Assembly (NCBI GenBank): GCA_021811745.1
Contig: JAJZNH010000301.1
Coordinates: 1 to 6,326 of the forward strand
Source: Acidobacteriota bacterium
GTDB taxonomy: Bacteria > Acidobacteriota > Terriglobia > Terriglobales > Acidobacteriaceae
Length of the DNA stretch: 6,326 nt
Direction of reading: 5' to 3'
Positions 1 through 5,403 of the stretch are shown in pieces. Numbering within the stretch: position 1 is the first letter of the stretch; every line of letters starts with the position of its first letter. The notes under the pieces are model-generated. The model did no database searches, was not told the DNA's origin, and was given only the letters and a program-made list of their open reading frames with translations. The position numbers were made by a program, and so were the translations under genes.

Positions 1-2
1 AG

Positions 3-473
3 GTTGACTCGCGCACCATTGTGGACACCAATGGCGCCGAGGCTTTGCTGGGGCGCGGCGATATGCTGTTCCTTCCACCCGGAACCAGCCGGCTGATGCG
101 CCTCCATGCCCCGTATGTCAGCGAAAAAGAGACGGCGGCGGTGGTTGACTTCTGGAAGGCGCAAGGCGCGGCCGAATACGCCGAGGGCTTCCTGGAGTCA
201 CCCAAGGACGAGCGGCAAAGCGTCGAGGGATCGAATGCCGATCCTGATGAGAACGATCCCATGTTTGACGACGCGGTGCGGCTGGTCTTCGAGTTCGGCA
301 AAGCCTCGACGTCCCTTTTGCAGCGGCGGCTACGCATCGGTTACGGCCGCGCGGCGCACCTGATTGACCTGATGGAGCGTGATGGCCTGGTTGGCCCCGC
401 CGATGGACCGCGTCCCCGTGAGTTGCTCAAGGCTCCCGGCTGGCTGCATGAGATCTCTGTCAGCGACGAATAG
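3..473 (+). CDS. ftsK: DNA translocase FtsK/SpoIIIE, C-terminal part (5' truncated by window edge)
   Basis: This is the end of the septum-associated, ATP-driven DNA pump that clears chromosome termini during division. The reading frame enters from the left edge (first full codon at 3), so the GTG at 21 is an internal codon and not a start. The first residues, VDSRTIVDTNGAEALLGRGD, are the conserved end of the RecA-like motor domain, continuing through DMLFLPPGTSRL. An acidic linker at about nt 190-255 leads into a winged-helix gamma domain at about nt 255-455. That domain contains DPMFDDAVRLVFE, a helix with LQRRLRIGYGRAAHLIDLME, and a short GPADGPRPRELL wing. In FtsK proteins the gamma domain reads KOPS-type polar DNA sequences. 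156 residues are visible of a protein usually 750-900 long. It ends at TAG 471-473, convergent with the GH43 gene. Identity is near certain. Confidence 0.94.
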   Translation, partial: VDSRTIVDTNGAEALLGRGDMLFLPPGTSRLMRLHAPYVSEKETAAVVDFWKAQGAAEYAEGFLESPKDERQSVEGSNADPDENDPMFDDAVRLVFEFGKASTSLLQRRLRIGYGRAAHLIDLMERDGLVGPADGPRPRELLKAPGWLHEISVSDE

Positions 474-503
474 GGCGAGGTCCCAGCGCATTGGTAGTTC
501 GGC

Positions 504-1898
504 CTAGACGACCGCGCGCCACGAATCCAGGCGGGCAAGTTCCCCATTATGTCCGCGAAACACGAAGGCAAGATCGAGGCGCGGTGTACTTGAAGTCAGA
601 GGCACCTCCAGATCGGCGTAACGGTCCCAGTGTGTCGTCGATGGAATTGTGGCATGGCCGAGGATACGGCCTTCGATGCTGCCCTCGCGAACCTCAATCC
701 GGCCTTTGCCGCTTCCTCCATTGGAGAAGCGGAGGATCAGTTTTGGGCGCGGGGGCAAGTTCTGGACATTCGGATAGACGAGAAGGCTTCCGTTGGCGAG
801 GTCGCGCACCTCAAATCCGCCGCCGGGGCGTTCTTTCACCTCGCCGCCCGCCAGTTTGAAGAAATCCTCCGCCTCGACAGGGCCAGCGGCCACATCGTAT
901 TGACCTACTCCAATCCGGCTGATGCGAATAGGCGCCATCTCGCCATTGCTGCGGTAGTGGAGATAGGAAAGAATGGAGTTCCGAAAGTAAGGCGTGCTGC
1001 CTTTTTGACTGCGATCATTGCAGGCAAAATACCATTGGCCGTGCAATTGGAAGAATGATCCGTGCCGATCACGGTAGATGTTTGAGGTCTGAAAGTCCGC
1101 GGCAGTTGTCTCTGGGGTAACGATGGAACCCTTGTACGTATAGGGGCCATAAGGATTGTCGGCCATGGCATAGAAGCATCCCCATGAGAGGTAATAGATT
1201 CCTTGGCGCTTGTGCAGGAAAGGCTTGTCGTCTGTCTTGCCTTCACCGTAGGGGCCGGCCTTGTGATCAAGCTTGATAAGCCGCGGAACTTCCGCCAAAG
1301 AGATCATGTCGTCATTGAGACGGGCGATGTAATAGTCCCATGTGCCGAAAACAATATAATTTGAACCGTCGTCGTCCATCAGGATGCCAGGATCACGTTC
1401 TTCTACAGGGGTGAGACCTTCGGGAATCAGAGGTTTCCCAAGCGGATCCTTCCATGGACCCACTGGCGTGTCACCGACGACGACCCCTATCTGTTTTGGG
1501 CCGGCGGAGAAATAGAAGTAGTACTTGCCATTGCGCGAGGCTGCGTCGGTAGCCCAACACTCGGTGAATGGTCTGCGCAAAAATGTCTCTTCTGGTTTGA
1601 GGATACTTACCAGGCTCCAATGCACCAGATCGTCGCTGTGCCACACCCACCAGTTATCCATGCGGAATCCGCGGCTCTTCGGTGAGTAGTCGTGTGTGGC
1701 GTATAGGTAGACGCTCCCATTGAAGATCCTGACCTGTGGGTCGCAGACGCCTCTGCCCGGGAGAATGGGATTGCCTCTCACCTCTACGAGGCCGCCGCCT
1801 GCAGCAGGCTCTGCCTGGCCAGTCTGTGCCTGTGCTCCTACACAGACTGCAGCCGCTAGTGCGCTTTTCATGAAATCTCTACGGTTTTGCGCGTTCAT
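504..1898 (-). CDS. Tat-exported GH43 glycoside hydrolase with C-terminal CBM6-like module
   Basis: A 464-residue exported glycosidase, probably an alpha-L-arabinofuranosidase or beta-xylosidase type acting on side chains of plant or microbial polysaccharide. The ATG at 1898 is chosen because a twin-arginine signal (NRRDFMKSALAAA, residues 5-17) follows at once and GGAG lies 9 nt upstream. The in-frame ATG at 1994 would bury that signal 36 residues in. The five-bladed GH43 domain spans about 38-325. By family pattern the candidate catalytic triad is D53 (VCDPQV, base), D169 (ERDPGIL, pKa modulator) and E219 (YGEGK, acid). H279 in HGSFFQ matches the conserved core histidine. Residues about 334-464 (EAEDFF through FVFRGHNGELARLDSW) look like a CBM6 beta-sandwich. 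The gene is divergent from the lyase at 2222. Family assignment is firm; substrate is unknown, and broad-specificity GH43 relatives cannot be separated by eye. Confidence 0.93.
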   Translation of the reverse strand: MNAQNRRDFMKSALAAAVCVGAQAQTGQAEPAAGGGLVEVRGNPILPGRGVCDPQVRIFNGSVYLYATHDYSPKSRGFRMDNWWVWHSDDLVHWSLVSILKPEETFLRRPFTECWATDAASRNGKYYFYFSAGPKQIGVVVGDTPVGPWKDPLGKPLIPEGLTPVEERDPGILMDDDGSNYIVFGTWDYYIARLNDDMISLAEVPRLIKLDHKAGPYGEGKTDDKPFLHKRQGIYYLSWGCFYAMADNPYGPYTYKGSIVTPETTAADFQTSNIYRDRHGSFFQLHGQWYFACNDRSQKGSTPYFRNSILSYLHYRSNGEMAPIRISRIGVGQYDVAAGPVEAEDFFKLAGGEVKERPGGGFEVRDLANGSLLVYPNVQNLPPRPKLILRFSNGGSGKGRIEVREGSIEGRILGHATIPSTTHWDRYADLEVPLTSSTPRLDLAFVFRGHNGELARLDSWRAVV

Positions 1899-1907
1899 CC
1901 TGGCATG

Positions 1908-1911
1908 CTCC
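1908..1911 (-). promoter_or_regulatory. Ribosome-binding site of the GH43 gene
   Basis: GGAG on the minus strand, 9 nt before the ATG at 1898. It decides the start: it favours the ATG directly before the Tat signal over the in-frame ATG at 1994. Confidence 0.65.
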
Positions 1912-1957
1912 GCTTGTTGCTGTTCAAAGACCAAGCTAATTGTTGCACCCGCTTCGG

Positions 1958-1971
1958 GACAAGTGATTGTC
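1958..1971. repeat. Short palindrome GACAA-N4-TTGTC, possible operator
   Basis: Perfect 5-bp inverted arms around a GTGA spacer, 60-73 bp upstream of the GH43 start. Its size and place would suit a dimeric regulator such as a TetR or GntR type. A 10-bp match arises by chance fairly often, and no regulator gene is in view. Confidence 0.25.
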
Positions 1972-2062
1972 GACCCAAAAGCAGGATTCGACATCCGTGA
2001 CTCTAGACTTGGTGAGGATAAATGGGCTGAGGAGCAGGGAAGCAGGCCGTGGCGTTGACGCG

Positions 2063-2091
2063 TTCAATATCCGCGATCGCTCTGCTATGAT
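2063..2091 (+). promoter_or_regulatory. Candidate sigma-70 promoter for the lyase gene (extended -10)
   Basis: The -10 box TATGAT (2086-2091) has one mismatch to consensus and is preceded by TG plus one base (2083-2085), an extended -10. A weak -35 candidate TTCAAT (2063-2068) sits 17 bp upstream. The better-looking TTGACG at 2055-2060 is 25 bp away, which is too far. Transcription would begin near 2098 and leave a leader of about 125 nt before the lyase ATG. Confidence 0.35.
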
Positions 2092-2162
2092 TGTCCGGCA
2101 GAAATTCCTGGCAAGGAGTAGGTTCTGAACGGCGAATGGAGCGTGTTCACGGCGCGCTCGCG

Positions 2163-2184
2163 CTTTTCTTCGTGAAGAGAAAAG
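2163..2184 (+). other. Weak hairpin in the lyase 5' leader
   Basis: CTTTTCT (2163-2169) can pair with AGAAAAG (2178-2184) around an 8-nt loop, ending 37 nt before the lyase start codon. It could be chance. It is too AT-rich to act as a strong terminator and no T-run follows. Confidence 0.2.
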
Positions 2185-2210
2185 TGTTCCAGTGATTTGC
2201 CGTTGCAGGC

Positions 2211-2216
2211 GAGGAG
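2211..2216 (+). promoter_or_regulatory. Ribosome-binding site of the lyase gene
   Basis: GAGGAG, 5 nt before ATG 2222. It supports starting at MKSIICG, which opens a hydrophobic signal sequence, over the in-frame ATG at 2192. Confidence 0.7.
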
Positions 2217-2221
2217 ACAGA

Positions 2222-4393
2222 ATGAAATCGATCATTTGCGGATGTGTTGCTCTCGGGCTGCTGTTGGGGTGCGGATATCCGCCGTTTGCGCATGGCCAGG
2301 AAGGGAAGTTTCCGCAGCAGCAATTGACTCCGGCCGAAGTACGCCAGCATGAGGCCGCGGTATTGAATGCGCTCGACCTGAGCAGGCCGGAGCTTGCGCA
2401 GGTGGCCGCGGCATGGAAGAGAAAGGATGCAGCCAAAGCCGAGAGGGATCTGGCCGCTTACTTCCGCAACCGCACCTCGGTGCACTGGGGACCAGCCACC
2501 GATTCGACAGAGCCGGTCACGCTCACTCCCCGTGAAAAGCAGGTTGCCGACGATGCTGTTGCAGGCAGGCTAGCGGGCGGGGGCAATCCCTATACGCACC
2601 TTTTCCCAAAGGGTGAGATGGATTGGCATTACAACGCCACCTATCACACGCCCGGTATGGCGCCGGACGACGAGTGGCAGTGGCAGATGAACCGGATGTC
2701 GTTCTGGGGCGACCTGGCGGACGCCTATCGCGCAACCCACGATGAGCGTTACGCGCAGGCGTTTGTGAGCGAGATGGGTTCGTGGGTCGCGCAATGTCCG
2801 GTGCCCGACCATGCGGCCAACAATCCCGATTCGGCGTGGAGGACGATCGAGGCCGGAATCCGGATGGGCGGATCATGGCCTGATGCATTTTTTGCCTTTC
2901 GGCGCTCGCGGGCGATGAGCGACGCGGATCTGATCGTCTTTGTTGATGCGTTTCTGGATCACGCCCGCTATCTGCGCAACTATCACACGCACCTCAACTG
3001 GTTCACCATGGAGATGAGCGGACTTTACGCGGCAGGCGCGCTCTTCCCCGAGTTCAAGGACGCTGCGGAATGGAGAAGCTACGCGTCAAACGCGCTGGCT
3101 GAAGAAGCTCATAAGCAGATTCTCTCCGATGGCGCACAAGCCGAGCTTTCGACCGGCTATCAGAATGTCGCTCTGGGCAACATCCTCAAGATTGCCGAGA
3201 TTGCGCGGTGGACGGGCCGGACCGGTGAATTGCCCGCAGGCTACTCGGAGCCGCTCCAAAAGGGCTATGAGTGGCAGATGAACATCATGACGCCCACCTG
3301 GAACACGCCCAGACTGAACGATTCCGGCGGCGCCAATCTCCCTGCGCTTTTTTCTAGGATGGCAGTCGTCAACTTTCCCGGCAACCCTGAATTCAAATGG
3401 GTCGCCAGCGGCGGCGCAGAGGGCACACAGCCGGACTACACCTCGATCTTTCTCAACCGTTCCGGCCTTGCGGTGATGCGCTCGGGGTGGACGCATACTG
3501 ATAACTATCTGCTCTTTCGCCTTGGCCCCCTTGGCATGGGGCATATGCATCAGGACAAGCTCGGCATCATCGTATATCCCTACGGCCGCGACCTGATCTT
3601 CGATAGCGGCGGCGGAAGCTATGAACACAGCAAATGGAGGCAGTGGGCGGTTTCGACCTACTCGCATAACTGCATGATCGTGGATGGATTGGCACAGAAC
3701 CGGCAGACAACTTCGCCTGATCCGTGGCACGATCCCGACCTGGTGAGCCAGGGCCCGATCGACGGCCATTGGCAGAGCAACAGCGTCTTTGACTTTGCCT
3801 CGGGCATGTACGACGAAGGATACGGGCCGAAGAGCCTTCGTCCGGCCTCGCAACAGCGCGACGTGCTCTACCTCAAACCGGATATGTATGTCATTGCCGA
3901 CCGGGTGCGGCCGAATGATATCTTTACCCATTCGTATCAGGATCGCTGGCAGTTGCTGACGACACACACGCACCTCGATCGGGCCACGCACGCGCTGGAA
4001 ACGACGGACGCTGGAGAAGCCAATGTCGCCATCGTTCCGCTGCTGACCAGCGGACTCAAGGTCAGAGCCGTCTCGGCGCAGGAATTTCCGGAGATTCTTG
4101 GCTGGAACATCCGCGTTTATGACAATCCGCGCAGAGTGCCCGCCACAACACTGCTACATACACTGGATAGCCCGGGCCCGCGGATTCTTCTCACGCTGAT
4201 CGTTCCACTTAAGCCGGGTGAGGCCAATCCTGTGGCCACGGTTACGCCCGGAGAAGATGGCCGGTCGGCCACCGTGACCTACACGGACGGCCGCAAGTTT
4301 CTCATCTCCGCGCCCGGCGATCGCGGAATCACGGTAAAAGAGACGCTGGCAGATGGCAAGCCCGGACGCACGGCCGAGGGCGGCGCGGATTAA
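2222..4393 (+). CDS. Secreted heparinase II/III-family polysaccharide lyase
   Basis: A 723-residue exported enzyme of the heparinase II/III superfamily, which cleaves uronate-containing polysaccharides by beta-elimination. The start at 2222 has GAGGAG 5 nt upstream. The N-terminus (MKSIICGCVALGLLLGC) is a signal peptide. LLGC17 may be a lipobox, but cleavage near AHG|QE (residue 25/26) is also possible. An alpha/alpha-toroid domain (about 30-370) contains the RDLAAYFRNR and ewqw-MNRMSFWGDLADAY signatures. Candidate catalytic residues by family pattern are N259 (LNWFTME) and Y313 (STGYQ). The C-terminal beta-sandwich (about 400-700) has GHMHQD (H441, H443) and STYSHNCMIVDG (H482). Many relatives have His after the active-site Tyr; here it is Gln314. 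The exact PL family and the substrate (alginate, glycosaminoglycan-like, ulvan-like or other) cannot be assigned. It stops 13 bp from the convergent rsmA stop. Confidence 0.9.
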   Translation: MKSIICGCVALGLLLGCGYPPFAHGQEGKFPQQQLTPAEVRQHEAAVLNALDLSRPELAQVAAAWKRKDAAKAERDLAAYFRNRTSVHWGPATDSTEPVTLTPREKQVADDAVAGRLAGGGNPYTHLFPKGEMDWHYNATYHTPGMAPDDEWQWQMNRMSFWGDLADAYRATHDERYAQAFVSEMGSWVAQCPVPDHAANNPDSAWRTIEAGIRMGGSWPDAFFAFRRSRAMSDADLIVFVDAFLDHARYLRNYHTHLNWFTMEMSGLYAAGALFPEFKDAAEWRSYASNALAEEAHKQILSDGAQAELSTGYQNVALGNILKIAEIARWTGRTGELPAGYSEPLQKGYEWQMNIMTPTWNTPRLNDSGGANLPALFSRMAVVNFPGNPEFKWVASGGAEGTQPDYTSIFLNRSGLAVMRSGWTHTDNYLLFRLGPLGMGHMHQDKLGIIVYPYGRDLIFDSGGGSYEHSKWRQWAVSTYSHNCMIVDGLAQNRQTTSPDPWHDPDLVSQGPIDGHWQSNSVFDFASGMYDEGYGPKSLRPASQQRDVLYLKPDMYVIADRVRPNDIFTHSYQDRWQLLTTHTHLDRATHALETTDAGEANVAIVPLLTSGLKVRAVSAQEFPEILGWNIRVYDNPRRVPATTLLHTLDSPGPRILLTLIVPLKPGEANPVATVTPGEDGRSATVTYTDGRKFLISAPGDRGITVKETLADGKPGRTAEGGAD

Positions 4394-4406
4394 CGCGTCA
4401 TTCAAT

Positions 4407-5243
4407 TCATCCGTCGCAAGAATCAGGGGCTGCTTCGCTTTGCGGAGCGGCCCCTGCCGCCTCAAGGCCGCGCCATAGGGCGGCAAGCGCTTCGATGGAT
4501 AACGCCTCTGCGCGCGCCTGTGGTGAGACGGAAGTTCGCGCCAGCGCGGACGCAATGGCGTTGGGCATGTATCCGGCCGCGCGTAGATTGTTGGTAAGCG
4601 TTTTTCGCTTCTGCGCAAAGGCCGCTCGCACGAACCGGAAGAAAGCGGATTCTTCAACGCGCAGTTCGCCAAAGCGCGGCGCAAACCGCCATCGAAAGAC
4701 GGTGGAATGCACTTCTGGCGGCGGCGTGAATGCAGAAGGCGGCAAAGTGAACAACCGCTCAACCGGCCCGTACATTTGCACCGTTACTGTGAGCAGGCCG
4801 TAATCGCGCGAGCCAGGAGCGGCGGTAATGCGGTCGGCAACTTCGCGCTGCACCATCAGCACAGCTATGTCGAGCGCGGCGTGGCTGGATGCCAGCTTGA
4901 GCAGGATAGGCGAAGTAATGTAGTAGGGCAGATTGCCTGCGACCCGCAGCCGCGTGCCGGCCGCTGTCGCTGCCGCGGCAAAGTCAAAGCGCAGCACATC
5001 CTGCTCGATAACGGTTACACGATCCGGAGAAAAGCGGGCGCGCAGCCGCGCGGCCAACTCGCTATCCAACTCGATGGCGAGAACGTGGGCGGCTCTCGTG
5101 GCCAGCGTTCCGGTAATGGCTCCCTCGCCGGGGCCGATTTCGACCACCGTCCGGCCGGCGAGAGCGCCAAGCGCCGATGCGATTCGCTCCACGGCGTGCG
5201 GATCGCGGAGAAAATTTTGTCCGAGCTTTGGCTTTCTTGGCAT
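4407..5243 (-). CDS. rsmA: 16S rRNA dimethyladenosine transferase RsmA (KsgA)
   Basis: A 278-residue S-adenosylmethionine-dependent enzyme that makes the two N6,N6-dimethyladenosines near the 3' end of 16S rRNA (A1518/A1519 in E. coli numbering) during 30S maturation. The motifs are complete and ordered: GQNFL (8-12), SAM-binding EIGPGEG (35-41), acidic ELD at the end of strand 2 (58-60), QDVL (81-84), target-adenine motif NLPYYI (104-109), FTPPPEVHS (172-180) and FAQKRKTLTNNL (209-220). The ATG at 5243 gives the family-typical start just before GQNFL. A longer frame from 5315 would add 24 residues without family character. Upstream there is only a weak purine-rich AGAGAAG. The last codons contain the strong hairpin at 4424-4456. 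The gene stands alone in opposite orientation between the lyase and the sulfatase. Confidence 0.97.
   Translation of the reverse strand: MPRKPKLGQNFLRDPHAVERIASALGALAGRTVVEIGPGEGAITGTLATRAAHVLAIELDSELAARLRARFSPDRVTVIEQDVLRFDFAAAATAAGTRLRVAGNLPYYITSPILLKLASSHAALDIAVLMVQREVADRITAAPGSRDYGLLTVTVQMYGPVERLFTLPPSAFTPPPEVHSTVFRWRFAPRFGELRVEESAFFRFVRAAFAQKRKTLTNNLRAAGYMPNAIASALARTSVSPQARAEALSIEALAALWRGLEAAGAAPQSEAAPDSCDG
4424..4456 (+). terminator. Strong hairpin after the lyase gene, inside the 3' end of rsmA
   Basis: CAGGGGCTGCTTCGC (4424-4438), loop TTT, then GCGGAGCGGCCCCTG (4442-4456) form a continuous 15-bp stem with two G-U wobbles in plus-strand RNA. It begins 31 nt after the lyase stop. In the rsmA (minus) RNA the two wobbles become A-C mismatches, so it folds best in the lyase transcript. 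There is no T-run on the plus side, so it may be a transcript-end stabiliser or weak terminator and not a classic intrinsic terminator. Confidence 0.45.
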
Positions 5244-5391
5244 ACGCTTCTCTGATGGTAGATGAATGTGGTGGCGCGGGGCTGGCCAAACTGCCGCGAA
5301 TTGCCGGCTTGGCATATAGGCACAGGCGCAGCCGCAGAGGTTAGAATGGCTTCTGCAGTAAATGACCGGTACTGAATGTAATCGAATTCTT

Positions 5392-5396
5392 GGGAG
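5392..5396 (+). promoter_or_regulatory. Ribosome-binding site of the sulfatase gene
   Basis: GGGAG, 7 nt before ATG 5404. It supports the start that places a twin-arginine motif at residues 6-7. No convincing promoter was found in the 160-bp gap to rsmA; TAGAAT at 5342-5347 resembles a -10 box but lacks a -35. Confidence 0.65.
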
Positions 5397-5403
5397 CTAT
5401 CCT

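Larger units (their letters stand above)
1899..2221. other. Divergent intergenic control region between GH43 and lyase genes
   Basis: A 323-bp stretch separating the two outward-facing carbohydrate genes. I see no convincing protein in it; the frames that cross it are extensions of the neighbours. It holds the ribosome-binding sites of both genes, a 14-nt palindrome near the GH43 side, a plausible plus-strand promoter near 2063-2091 and a weak hairpin in the lyase leader. No clear sigma-70 promoter for GH43 was seen on the minus strand. Shared regulation of the two genes is an inference from the arrangement. Confidence 0.6.

Noticed and set aside
491..1058. Plus-strand open frames opposite the GH43 gene (491-859 and 630-1058)
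   Set aside because: They are antisense shadows over the CBM6-like module of GH43, with no family character.
1899..1994. N-terminal extension of GH43 starting at the ATG at 1994
   Set aside because: It would place 32 extra residues before the Tat motif, while a GGAG site sits correctly before the ATG at 1898.
2055..2091. TTGACG (2055-2060) as the -35 partner of TATGAT
   Set aside because: The spacing is 25 bp, well beyond the usual 16-19. The weaker TTCAAT at 17 bp plus the extended -10 is preferred.
3086..3991. Minus-strand open frame of 301 codons inside the lyase gene
   Set aside because: It is antisense to a confidently identified lyase with conserved motifs throughout. Its own translation shows no recognisable domain, and no ribosome-binding site was noted.
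4154..4762. Minus-strand frame of 202 codons across the lyase/rsmA boundary
   Set aside because: It overlaps rsmA in another frame, spans two real gene ends and has Arg/Pro-rich low-quality composition.
5244..5315. N-terminal extension of RsmA starting at 5315
   Set aside because: RsmA proteins start just before the GQNFL motif. The extra 24 residues lack family similarity.
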